Source: Gonatopus flavifemur (Eukaryota; Arthropoda; Insecta; Hymenoptera; Dryinidae). From it: a stretch of 64,000 nucleotides of DNA. The DNA is taken from the NCBI GenBank assembly GCA_018340375.1, contig JAFFJZ010000009.1, positions 18,306,501-18,370,500 on the forward strand, given 5' to 3'. Shown here piece after piece: positions 22,067-32,090 of the stretch; position 1 is the stretch's first letter, and every line of letters begins with the position of its first letter. The notes beneath the pieces are model-generated. The model saw nothing but the letters and a program-made list of their open reading frames with translations. It was not told where the DNA came from and did not search any database. The position numbers and the translations under genes are program-made.

Positions 22067-22269
22067 TTTATGCACATGAAACGAAACTTTCACATTCACC
22101 AGCTGCTATAAATTGAATCGACTCTTACAAAAATGAAAAAGACTGAATATTGATGAAATGCTCACTTTATCCTGAAAGATGAGGTTCATGTGATAAACTA
22201 AGTGCCATTAACCGAACTTCTCCGATAATCTTTGTATAGCATATAACGCATCAGAATCATAAGCGAAGA

Positions 22270-22656
22270 GTAATGTTGCCGCGAGCCGCAAAATAAACCG
22301 TAACGAATTCCAGGTTTTAAATTATCTGAATCCAAAGTGACCTGCTCTTTAGTCAACGAAATTGCCCCAAAATCCAATTTATCAGACCTTCAACTGAATT
22401 TGAAGGTTCAAATTGTGATATATCTTTATTGAAAAAAGTTTTAAATCAATCTATACTCGAGCTGGACCTATGCTGCTGGATGTAGAAATCGGTTGCAAAT
22501 TCAAATTACAGAACTACGAGTTTATATGAACTTTTGAATGAGACTATAGGACCATCCAACCAAGTATTCAGACAATTTTCACGTCTCATAGTCCTATTTG
22601 AATCCAGTTGAAATCTAAAGCTCGCTACGGCTCGTTTTGCGGCTCGCGGCAACACT
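22270..22656. mobile_element. 387-bp hAT-type MITE inside Transib
   Basis: It is flanked by the perfect 8-bp duplication AGCGAAGA (22262-22269, 22657-22664). Inverted ends share TGTTGCCGCGAGCCGCAAAA, the right one being AGTGTTGCC when inverted, typical of hAT ends. It sits about 200 bp upstream of the transposase ATG. Confidence 0.8.
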
Positions 22657-22769
22657 AGCGAAGAACCTTCCCAACACACACAAATACTGGCGTTTCAAAG
22701 GACAATTAAAGGGCCGCTATCAGCATCGTTGGACCATTGATGGTCCATTAAAACGGCAACAATTGGTGT

Positions 22770-22915
22770 TTATGGGGTTAAGAAAATTTGATGAATTTTC
22801 AAATTTTATTCCGCCATATCGGATCCGCCATCTTGAATTTGCAAAATCTGACCTCAGATTCATAATCAGCAACCCTAAAAAACTCTGTACACCAAAATCC
22901 AGACGGTTCTAATGA
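22770..22915 (-). repeat. Right subterminal 120-bp repeat unit of Transib
   Basis: It carries GGATCCGCCATCTTGAA and TTCATAATCAGCAACC, the reverse orientation of the left units. Confidence 0.65.
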
Positions 22916-23455
22916 AATTTTCAATTTTTACCACTTGTTCAAATATTTGTCCCATTGACGTAACGAGTTTCCATTCACATTAAATACGATTTTTCTGACT
23001 TCTGAATGAGAACGGGCAAAAAGGGGCATATCCACAGTGTTGAGAACTCTTTCACGAAAAGTTTGGTATATCATTCTGTCCATTTGGAAGTGGAAGCTCG
23101 GGGAAGGCTCAATTCAAAGGTACAGAAGTGTAGTAAAACCTAATGAAATGAGACAAACTGAAATGATTAGACTAAAAATATAGCATGGAAAATGTTATTT
23201 CTCTACAAATATCATTAGAATTATGCAATTACAAGATAAATATGCACTGCTGCAATGTCTAGAGGAATAATATTGAGTTCGGAGCATGTATAAACTCAAT
23301 GACAATGCATTCATTTTTCAACATAAATTTGAAATAAAAATGTCCTTTATGAGGGACTTACCAAAAGTAACAATATTTTGTGATTCAGTGTGTCAAAGTA
23401 TATGGAAACAAATTATGATGTTTATATTTAATTTCAATCAATTTGAAAAAGAATC

Positions 23456-23492
23456 GTTTTTGGCCACGCAACTAGATTTCTGGCCCACTGTG
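23456..23492 (-). repeat. Transib right terminal inverted repeat (23-RSS-like)
   Basis: Read inward on the minus strand it starts CACAGTG. A 22-base spacer follows and then CCAAAAACG, seven of nine matches to the RSS nonamer ACAAAAACC. Confidence 0.85.
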
Positions 23493-23497
23493 CATTC
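23493..23497. repeat. Target-site duplication of Transib, right copy
   Basis: CATTC, identical to 18654-18658. Confidence 0.9.
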
Positions 23498-24024
23498 ATA
23501 GCCTATCCTTGAGTGTAATTGATTTCATTTATTTTTATTGTGATGTGTTGATACAAGATGAGTCTATTACAAACAAGGTCGTATATACTGGCCTGGAAAC
23601 TCTTGTAATTCCCGACGGTGGGGCCAAAGAGAATCAAATAGAGTGGAAACGGTCATAGGAGAACAGTACAACTTTCCGTGGTGAGTTTCAGCGCCTCCTC
23701 GCATCTAAGTGGCTAAGTATTCCAAAGAGATACACATGATGAATAAGAGTAGTTCGGCACTGAGACTGCAGATGGCCTACTTAGTCGAATACACAGTGCT
23801 CCTACTCTATCTGATTCTCTTTGATGGGGGTGACTCGCTTATACTGTGTATACGGCCGCAATTGCGGAATAATTCCAGCTCATCGCTTGTCTTCTGTTTT
23901 TTTTGCGTCCTTTCTTCCTCTGACATTTCACATACGTCTGTTATCAGGTTTCATGATATTGGTCAATTCGATATTCTGCCTTCTGATTATATCAGAGCCC
24001 TTTTTCCGATTCATTCGACACACA
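23498..24024. other. Upstream region of the repeat-protein pseudogene
   Basis: No recognised domain in any frame. It may be the 5' flank of the gene that starts at 24025. Confidence 0.35.
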
Positions 24025-24285
24025 ATGAATGAAAGAAAACGAAGTTTCGAGTGCACAAATCATTCAGATAATTTTTGCGATATGTGTGGTAATTATGTGG
24101 TGAAGAGGAATCAACGTCAATCCACCAACTCTCTTCAAGAGCATTATCTTCAATACTTCCAAATAACACCTGATAATCTCGATGAAGGATGGACACCAAG
24201 TATCGTATGCCTTTCATGTCATATAAATCTTGTAGGATGGGCTTCCGGTTCAACAGAGTATGTATTGGATGATCAGTCAATGTAA
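24025..24285 (+). pseudogene. Uncharacterised arthropod repeat protein, N-terminal part
   Basis: The frame starts at ATG 24025 and encodes a Cys-rich N-terminus (FECTNHSDNFCDMCGNYVVK, then WTPSIVCLSCHINLVGWASGS). I recognise this from a family of multicopy uncharacterised proteins in arthropods and hydra in which the segment is followed directly by an MPFAIPMVWREP-like stretch. That following stretch is here at 24826, so about 540 bp is inserted. Its function is unknown; multicopy occurrence suggests a transposon protein. Confidence 0.6.
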
Positions 24286-24825
24286 AATCCATACACAGTT
24301 CAAAATTTTGTGTTAATAATGGTCCACTCAGAATTTGTGTTCGAAATCAACACAAAAGAGTATCAAACTGTTAAGTTTTCAATGTACACTCAACACTCTT
24401 GTGTTGATTCCTCAAATGCTTCCCCTGTACAAGAAAAAACTCTCAATTGCCATGAATCGGATATTTGCATCGTGAATTTACAATTGAATAGATGAAGCAC
24501 GATGTTTGGTCAGGTTCAGAAAACTTCATGACCATAAACAGATGAAATCGTGAGAATCTTAATTCCACCCTGGAAATGGATATGCCATTGATCACGATTG
24601 ATCAAATGTTTTTCTGATACGCTTCCGATCAAAATTACCATCGGAAATGAATTTTCCTAATCGGTTGACCCGGATTTTTTTCACAAGGTTGTATCAATAT
24701 TTAACAACAATTTTGAATGGACCATTTGGGACTTGTGCGTTTGTTAAAAATACACAAAATTTTCCACTCTCTACCTTACATGACTATCTCATACATTCAA
24801 ATTCTTTTTTTCAATTGGACGGCAC
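24286..24825. mobile_element. Insertion splitting the repeat-protein gene
   Basis: The left part (24290-24410) has CACAGT and GTGTTGATT words of the CACAGTAAAAA MITE family. The rest is unassigned. An intron is the alternative, but I see no convincing splice sites at both edges. Confidence 0.45.
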
Positions 24826-25680
24826 ATGACATTCGGTGTACAGATGATGTGGAGGAAACCATTTTGTCACGTTACCGACTGCTATTTTTGTTCAAGCACC
24901 TACACGGGTTTCGGAAAAAGTATGCGATGGGCTTATGCAAATGTACAATCTGTTACATTTCCAATACCCCACTCAAACACACTTCCAATTCCTAAGTGCC
25001 CCAATTCATGTAACCCCGAAACATGTGATGATTCACTAGCTGGTCTGGAAGCAGATAATGATAGCGATTCTAATGCTACAGAAGAGTACCACCTCTTAAC
25101 TCAGGCTGAATTGAATGATTGGGTGAGGAATTTGGAGCTCTCAAAAGAAGCAGCAGAATTACATGCATCTCGAATGAAACAGTGCAACTTTTCAGCTGCG
25201 AATGTGAGAGTAACATACTACAGAGACCGTGATAGGGCTTACTCAAAGTATCATACTATGAGAGAGCAAATATGCTTCTGCGAGAATATTCCTGGTTTGT
25301 TCAAGAAACTTGAACAACCTCACGATGCAGAAGAGTGGTTATTTGTTGACAGCAGTAAAACTAGTTCGAAAGCAGTCCTCTTACATAACAGGGACGAAAA
25401 ACCGTCAATACCCATCGCACATGCTGTCAACGCTGAAGAATCGTATGAAACAATGGTCAAATTGTTGGAATACGTGAAATATGAAGAATACGATTGGGAA
25501 GTTTGTTTTGATTTCAAAGTAGTGGGCCTGTTATGTGGAATGCAGCGAGGATATACGAAATATTCCTGTCTTTCATGCCTCTGGGATAGTCGTGCTCGCG
25601 AACATCACTACAAGAAAAAACAATGGCCACAAAGAAGGAACCACATATTGGGTGAGAACAGCGTAAAATATATGCACTGA
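24826..25680 (+). pseudogene. Uncharacterised arthropod repeat protein, central part
   Basis: A 284-codon frame. It starts with a VQMMWRKP segment and a C-x4-C-x2-C metal-site-like HVTDCYFC, then an acidic stretch, a charged helix (LSKEAAELHASRMKQ), and conserved blocks SSKAVLLHNRDEKPSIPIAHA, CFDFKVVGLLCGMQRGYTKY and LSCLWDSRAREHHYKKK. Family members normally continue with an LPPLHIKLGLMK-like block; here the frame stops at 25680 where palindromic elements begin, so the C-terminal half is lost. Function unknown; a transposase-like or other transposon-encoded role is inferred from copy number only. Confidence 0.65.
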
Positions 25681-25699
25681 GAAAAATTATCTACTAAAA

Positions 25700-26069
25700 A
25701 TGACTAGACTCACTGGTAAATTGAGGATATACTTGCATTTTGAGGTTATATACCAAACATTCTCATCAAAAGCATCAGACTTTCTATCATAAAATGTCAT
25801 TATCCTACCATTAACTCGGTAGGGGGTCTTTTGGCTGAAAAAGTTTTTGGCCGAATCGACATGATTTGACAATCACTAGTCGCTTTCAGAGAACACTAGG
25901 AAATGACTAGCGATTGTCAAATCATGTCGATTCGGCCAAAAACTTTTTCGGTCAAAAGACTCCCTACCCATTAACTCCAAGAAAGTCTGGTACTTTTGGA
26001 GAGAATGTTTTGTATATAACTTTAGAATGCAAGTATATCCACAATATACTAGCGAGTCTAGTAAGTCAT
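25700..26069. mobile_element. Outer palindromic MITE, host of a nested MITE
   Basis: The arm 25700-25800 pairs with the inverse of 25978-26069; shared blocks are GGATATACTTGCATT, GTTATATA and CAGACTTTCT. The family looks related to the element at 42841-43307, which also has GGATATACTTG near its end. Confidence 0.65.
25818..25968. mobile_element. Palindromic MITE, 9-bp target duplication (copy 2)
   Basis: A 151-bp near-perfect palindrome with ends GGTAGGGGGTCTTTTGGC and, inverted, GGTAGGGAGTCTTTTGACC. The perfect 9-bp duplication CATTAACTC is at 25809-25817 and 25969-25977. Same family as 4074-4246. Confidence 0.85.
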
Positions 26070-28154
26070 CACCTCACGTTGTGGATTTACCTTTTTTCGT
26101 TGTTCATTCTGTCTCTTTGTTTTCTGAGTAACGTTTTCAATGAAATTTGAATCAGTTTGTTTCACTTTGTACATCTCGCTAACGTTTTTTCTTTCGCTAC
26201 CGTAGAGATAACGCCTTCTCTCTCAATCTTTCGTGTTCTCGCTTCCCGTGAACACGGTATCTTCTGAGAGAACACATCCACACACGTGCTTTTTGCGACG
26301 CCGGTCTTGGTTTAATTCACTTTTTCATATTATATATCTATGTTATTTTGCACACGAAATTTCCTAACGCTATCGGGTGTGTTCGAAACTCGGAGACGGT
26401 TGAACATGTCTGAATAACACGCGTCTTCGACTTTCGAGCACATGGTTGCGGTCTTCTCGTCAAAGTATGGATTCATCCGCGAGAATTGAGAGCGTTGTTT
26501 TCTGTTCCTCTTTCACCTAACGAGGGAGCTGTCGATTCTCGTGAAATCTTGAATGATCTGGTTTTTTTCCCCGATATTTTTTTCATGCATTCAGAACTTT
26601 TTTTTTATTTAGACAACTATTCACAAAGTCACGGTAATACCGTGCATGTATCGATTTATTCTTGTTTTGTGGAAAAATCTCTTCTGAACGTTTCGGAACG
26701 TCGTCATTCCCTTGTGCATTTTCCTTTTGCTTTACATCCTCTTCCCTTGTTCTTCCTTCTTCTCCCTTTCTGTAGTTCGATATCGATCGTCATCCAGACA
26801 CGTGGCGATCCATAGCGAACAAGTACGAGAGAGAAGTCGGAAGAATCGGTTCCGCCATTACCGCTCGTACAAGAGACGAGCTAGGTATAGATATACGCAA
26901 AGTTGCTTCGTCGTGTCGTGACGTCACCTAACGTGGCGTCAATTCCTCCCGTTCCTCTCGTTCCGCGCGCGAAGCTGAATAACGTAGAGCTGTGCATACG
27001 CGTTGCGTGATGCTTCCAACCTATACACTCACCATATGTTCTTGGCTCTACCTATCTCTCTCTCCCGCATGCTTGAATGGTACCGCTTTCTTACGCTTCT
27101 CTCTATTTCTAATTTCTCGCATTGTTGCTTCCGGCTGCATTATTGGAAAGATTGCTCGAGACTTTTTGAATAAATGAATGATTGTATGAACATAAGTTTT
27201 TGTTGTCTATAGATTGATTGATGAATAACATTCAACGAGCTGTCCGAACAGCTGGGCTCCATAAGCGAGAGAGAGAAAGAGAAACTGTAACAAGAAGGAT
27301 TCCTGAACCATTTCAAGCGAGAGAGAGAAAGAGAAACTCTAACAAGAAGGATTCCTGTACCCTTTTTTTTGGATTCCTCCCCTTCTTTTTTCTCTTCTTT
27401 CCCTTGCATATGTTTTTTTTGCTACGCCTTTACGGCGCCCGAGATCTTTCTTCTCCTTTTCCTTCTTTTTTTTTGGAAATTAAATCCATCGGCTGGAGAT
27501 ATTATTCCGGTTGAAATTCCACCTCTCGACGTAAGGGGTGAGACAGAGAGAAACCCTCACCGCCTCTAAGGGAGGAAATATCGAATCTCTTCTGATTTTC
27601 GATTCGAACATTATCGTTGGGAATACCTGGTTTTCGGAAGACCGAGAGTATCTCGAAACGGATTTCGATTATTGTGTCCTATTAATTACCGTATCACATT
27701 TTTCTTGCATTTTGTTCCTTCTTCCAAACTTTTCAGAAGAGGGTGTCAACGTATGGGCCTCTCAATTGAGTTTACGGTTCGAATAATTCACCTTCCGCGA
27801 GTAATACATTTGTTCCGCGCCTCATTTCGTAACGTTGTCAATACGTAATTCCGTTATAGCGGTTTGTCCCTCGCGGAGAGAATTTTCCGGATCACGTTGA
27901 GTCCTCTGTCTTCACTTTATTGTTGGTTTCTAGCGCGTTCCTTTATCGCGACCAACCGCTTTACAACGGGAATGCAACCAAACCACCGGGTATTCTACAA
28001 AATTCCCTCACGTTGATTTCATGCACCAGTCTCGTTGTTTGAAGAGTTTCCGCGCCCATTGAACGATCATGTCGGGAGAGGAAGTGTGCAAGATTGCACA
28101 GCCCTTCGAGCAGTTTTTATGATTCAGGAGATGAAAGTTCACGAAGAGCCGATA
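26070..28154. other. 2-kb stretch without a recognised gene
   Basis: It contains short Ser/Phe-rich frames, CGTC-rich regulatory-looking sequence around 26160-27000 and a 55-bp tandem duplication (27257-27365). Part could be retrotransposon leader or LTR sequence, but no repeat partner was found in the window. Confidence 0.35.
27257..27365. repeat. 55-bp tandem duplication
   Basis: AAGCGAGAGAGAGAAAGAGA followed by AACAAGAAGGATTCCTG occurs twice in succession with few differences. Confidence 0.85.
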
Positions 28155-28557
28155 TGAGCCGGCTCGGTCGAATTTATAAGAGAGGTATAATTGTTGTAAA
28201 GGAAAAGATGGTGGAATTGTATAGAGGAGATGTAGAAATTTTGAGGAAAGATGAGATTAAGGATAGAGTGGACTGTATTGACAGGAAAAGATTGATAGGG
28301 GATAACAGAGAGGTGCAAACTCGTTTGATTTCGAATTTTACTCGATAGATTTATCCGATACTCTGTTACCCAAAGATAGGGCGTGACTCGATAGATAGAT
28401 TCGATAGAACTGTGTCACGTAAGACTTTCGCACGCTTTCTGTTTCTAAGGGCTCGTTACATGGTTTTCGATGCCCATTAGAATAGAGAGGGGATTTTTCG
28501 CGCGTGAATATACGACAACGTAATTCACGTGAGAATCTTCCTCCTTGATACGGAACA
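28155..28557 (-). repeat. 3' LTR of the deleted BEL/Pao element
   Basis: Nearly identical to 29198-29600, differing by a few bases, for example in the T-run near 28440. Confidence 0.75.
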
Positions 28558-28920
28558 TGCCGCCCGCCTCTCGTGCACACACGAAATCGGTCCAGCTGTA
28601 CTGTAGAAATCTCGGCGTGTCTCTACATCTTAAGGCTAACATTCTCGATCGTTCAAAGCCGCGTTAAACAATACAATATCGAACGAGAGTGGTTTTCTAG
28701 TATGCGTCGCTGATTGCCTTAAAGTTGAAGGCACGTTTAGGACATCCTCGTGCTCAATTTCCCTAGAAATCCTACGGTAAGAAGCAGAACAGATTGTAAG
28801 TGAAAAAAAAAAAAAAAAATACACGCCAACAGTGGGTGGCGGATCCCAAAGATTTAAGTGACGTGGATTCCATAATCAGGATTCGGTTTTAACTTATAAG
28901 CTAGGCTCTATGTACAAAAT

Positions 28921-29184
28921 TCACAATAATTTACAAAGTTTGGTGATTGGTCGAACGTACAGGGACTGAGCGGTCTTGACAGTGACCACTCTGGTGAGAT
29001 GATCTGGTCCTGGGTGACAATGAGTGATTCGACCCAATTCCCATTTAGATGGTGGTAGAGTCGAATTTTTTAAGAGAACCAGGTCCCCTTCTTTGAGATT
29101 CTCATTCACCTTGGTCCATTTCCCACGCTGTTGGAGCGTGTTGAGATAGTCGCTCGACCACAATCGCCAAAAGCGCTCGGTCAT
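28921..29184 (-). pseudogene. BEL/Pao pol C-terminus (DUF5641-type)
   Basis: An 87-codon frame with FWRLWSSDYLNTLQQRGKW, GDLVLLKNSTLPPSKWELGRI and HPGPDHLTRVVTVKT, characteristic of the DUF5641 domain that ends BEL/Pao polyproteins after integrase. Upstream coding sequence is lost at the junction with the LTR. Confidence 0.85.
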
Positions 29185-29197
29185 TCCTTGAACGGAC

Positions 29198-29600
29198 TGG
29201 TCGGCTCGGTCGAATTTATAAGAGAGGTATAATTGTTGTAGAGGAAAAGATGGTGGAATTGTATAAAGGAGATGTAGAAATTTTGAGGAAAGATGAGATT
29301 AAGGATAGAGTGGACTGTATTGACAGGAAAAGATTGATAGGGGATAACAGAGAGGTGCAAACTCGTTTGATTTCGAATTTTACTCGATAGATTTATCCGA
29401 TACTCTGTTACCCAAAGATAGGGCGTGACTCGATAGATAGATTCGATAGAACTGTGTCACGTAAGACTTTCGCACGCTTTCTGTTTTTTAAGGGCTCGTT
29501 ACATGGTTTTCGATGCCCATTAGAATAGAGAGGGGATTTTTCGCGCGTGAATATACGACAAAGTAATTCACGTGAGAATCTTCCTCCTCGATACGGAACA
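29198..29600 (-). repeat. 5' LTR of the deleted BEL/Pao element
   Basis: Direct repeat of 28155-28557, same length, high identity. Confidence 0.75.
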
Positions 29601-29738
29601 GGAAGACAACGATCGGGCCAACACTACCACGGCTGAGTGGGCAGGGGGGTTGTCGGGAGAGGAAGTCAATCGTTCGCTTAAAATATCGCGACTCAACCTG
29701 GCGGGTGACCTCGGAACCCGTCGGGATCGACTGCTTCG

Positions 29739-29743
29739 ACATT
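29739..29743. repeat. Target-site duplication of the BEL/Pao element, left
   Basis: ACATT, repeated exactly at 36833-36837. Confidence 0.85.
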
Positions 29744-30164
29744 TGTTCGGGTTTGGTTGGGTTTGCGTCCCATTACTGGGAAAGCCAGGTGGACCGAGTA
29801 GCTTGGTGAACTTGTTGATGGCTCGTACCCCTTCCATCTACCTGTTCGATGGAAATTCTACCGCCTCATCGTGATAGAGAGTCGCGTGCGAAATCTTGGA
29901 GAGAGCGGACGGGCAATTCTTCTTTCTATTCCGCGTCTCCAGCCTTCTCTACTTCGATCAATCCGTTTTCCCAACTCGAATCTAACTGTAATCGTGACAA
30001 TAAATGCCGTGTTCTAGATTAATTTCAGTGGCGAGCAGAGAAGCATTCCGGTACTCCTTTGTTCCTTGGCACACGACCGACATATTGGATTCGCAAACGA
30101 ATTAAATCGACTATTCCTTTTTCCTTTTCTCCCTATTCTGTAGAATTTCTGATTTTTCCTAACA
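29744..30164 (+). repeat. 5' LTR of BEL/Pao
   Basis: 421 bp, starting TGTTCGGGTTTG and ending TTCCTAACA; contains GACAATAAATGCCGTG, a probable polyadenylation signal. The 3' LTR carries about 35 bp extra near 36620-36660. Confidence 0.88.
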
Positions 30165-31106
30165 TATTCAATGATCCTCCGAGCCGGATGCTTTTCTGGC
30201 TCGTTCGCGCTCGGTACCGTGAAGTGTTGATAAACATTAAAATCTCGATTGTTCGAACACATTTCGTGGATTAATTGTCGAAGGAAGTGTCTCGTGATAC
30301 AGTTGTGTTGTGCAAATTCATGTGGTTCCCGCGTGACGTGATGGAACTGTTCTTCTCTCGTTTCCGCCTCACCGCTCATCTACACACGAGCGCTGGTTCT
30401 TCAACATCGAGTTGGATCGGAGCTCTCTCGTCTCTCTCATCTTCCCCGCTGGCTACCTCGTTCAGGAATCTCTACTTCTCATCGGGGGAGGGGGGGGGGA
30501 TCTCTGCTTCTCACTCACTCGACGACGTCACTCACTCTCCGCTCATCGTTCTTCTTTTGATCCTTCTCCACGTTCATCACCAAGGAATGGGCAAGTCAGA
30601 ACATTGTATTTCAAATTGATGTCATCCGACCGATTTATTGAGTAGAAAATTCAATCGATTTTAATTTGAAATTTCTCTTCGAAAATTTTGTTGATTCTCT
30701 GTGACCAAAGGGTCCGTAGTTGTTATTCAGTATCGATACAGGATCAATGAATGTCCACGGTGCACACGAGAATTCGAGCGAGTTATAATTCGATCTCGTC
30801 ATGTAATGTTTGATACCTTCATATTTGGTATCAATTCATACGGTCACTTGGACGTGAATATCTTCTCCGTCCCGTTCGAGCGTGATTCTTGTTCGAATTT
30901 CGATATCAAGCATTCGAGTTGAATGTTTTGAATCGTCAAGTCTACGTGTACAATAATCTATCGTTATTCAGTTACACGTATCTATTGATTACAGGGTGAA
31001 TCTCGGGATTCTGGAAGTTCTTCAGTGTGAGTGACGAATTCTCCGCGAACGTTCTGGGTTTCCTTTTGTTATTAAGGTTCAACAGTTGGTGACGGGTGTG
31101 AATGAT
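30165..31106 (+). other. BEL/Pao 5' leader
   Basis: Non-coding leader between LTR and gag. The primer-binding site could not be assigned to a tRNA. Confidence 0.5.
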
Positions 31107-32090
31107 ATGGAACGTTTAATCGTCGAGCAAATGAGCGCTCATCACTAATTGATGCGAATCGTGGTCAACCGGAAGAAGAAGGGAGGAGGCAACATCAACA
31201 AAGGATCAATCGAATCCCGAATGGATAGATTGAGTGCTCTATGGGATGAGTTCGTTGTTCGCTATTATAAGATTCTAGCATACCATAACGCGAAGACGGA
31301 GGGTGTCCCATATTTCAAGAATGATGTTCACGGCGAAGCAGGAGAAGGATACACTTTTTCCGAAGCTAAGGGTGAGAGCTCTTCGGGCAATTCGGGACAG
31401 GCGATATGTTCCGCGAACGGATCCTCGTTGCCCCGTATAAATCTACCGAAATTCTCAGGAGATTCCAAGCAGTGGCGAAGCTTTAGGGATTTGTTCGATT
31501 CGATTATTATCCGCAGAACGGATATCGATAAGGTTCAAAAGCTGCAACATCTAAAGACATGTTCGATTGGAGAACCAGCTCAACTCTTGAACAACCTTGC
31601 CGTGACGGAAGACAATTTCGATTTGGCATGGAAAAGGTTGAACGGGCGCTACGAGAACAAGCGTTTGTTGATCAACGCACATGTCGCTGAACTCTCCAAT
31701 ATAAAATCGACTGTGAGTGGATCATCGGTAGAGTTGCGCTGCATTTACAATACGACTACAGGGTCACTAGGGGTGCTGACCACATTAGGTTGTCCTACAC
31801 GATCGTGGGACGTACTTCTCGTATTTTTTATTTTGCAGCGGTTAGACTCACAGTCTCGTCGTGATTTGGAAATGGCAAAGGGAAGCGAGACTGAGGTTTC
31901 TACCTCTGAGGAGTTGACGACGTTTCTCGCGGCTCGGATGAGGGCGTTGGAGGCGTTGGAGAGCGCTTCTAAAACGAGGTCAACGGCACCATCGGGGGGT
32001 TCTACGGCTCATAACTTTCCGGTACGGAAGCCACAGGGAAAATTTGAGGCACAGCACGCGGGTCCGAGAGTGCTGCACTCCACTCCATAA
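31107..32090 (+). pseudogene. gag: BEL/Pao gag
   Basis: The ATG at 31107 is followed after 13 codons by an in-frame TAA (31146-31148), and the frame then stays open to a TAA at 32088. It carries the DUF1759-type gag signature: LPRINLPKFSGDSKQWRSF, the LQHLKTCSIGEPAQLL segment and the WKRLNGRYENKRLL block. It would form the particle core. A single substitution explains the first stop. Coding continues in the same frame past 32090, so the second stop also looks acquired. Confidence 0.85.

Larger units (their letters stand above)
22067..23460. other. 5' flank of the transposase inside Transib
   Basis: It contains the presumed promoter, the hAT-type MITE at 22270-22656 and one inverted subterminal repeat unit (22770-22915). 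No further gene is recognisable. Confidence 0.5.
18659..23492 (-). mobile_element. Complete Transib transposon, 4.83 kb
   Basis: Inverted ends both start CACAGTGGGCCAG and share a GTGGCCAAAA block from 27 bp in. A perfect 5-bp duplication CATTC flanks it. One 710-codon transposase frame is intact on the minus strand. Diverged units of the 120-bp GTCGCTGATTACGAATC family lie near both ends in opposite orientation (18730-19060 and 22770-22915). Two MITEs have inserted inside it (19089-19313 and 22270-22656), neither in the coding frame. Established: Transib elements have 5-bp duplications, CAC-initial ends and a RAG1-related transposase. Inference: this copy is fairly recent and may have been active until the MITEs entered. 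Confidence 0.92.
28155..29600 (-). mobile_element. Internally deleted BEL/Pao retrotransposon
   Basis: Two direct repeats of 403 bp each (28155-28557 and 29198-29600) flank a short interior that encodes only the last part of a BEL/Pao polyprotein on the minus strand. The 5' LTR abuts the pol C-terminus directly, so gag, protease, RT and most of integrase are deleted. LTRs end in ACA on the plus strand and begin with TG. No matching 5-bp target duplication was found. Confidence 0.7.

Noticed and set aside
19934..22099. Start of the Transib frame 11 codons upstream
   Set aside because: The upstream codon is GTG; the first ATG in frame is at 22064-22066, which I used.
26486..26815. 109-codon frame
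   Set aside because: Low-complexity Phe/Leu/Ser sequence without any motif; overlapping frames of equal quality exist.
30275..30645. Frames in the BEL/Pao leader
   Set aside because: They lie upstream of gag in the non-coding leader and show no conserved motif.
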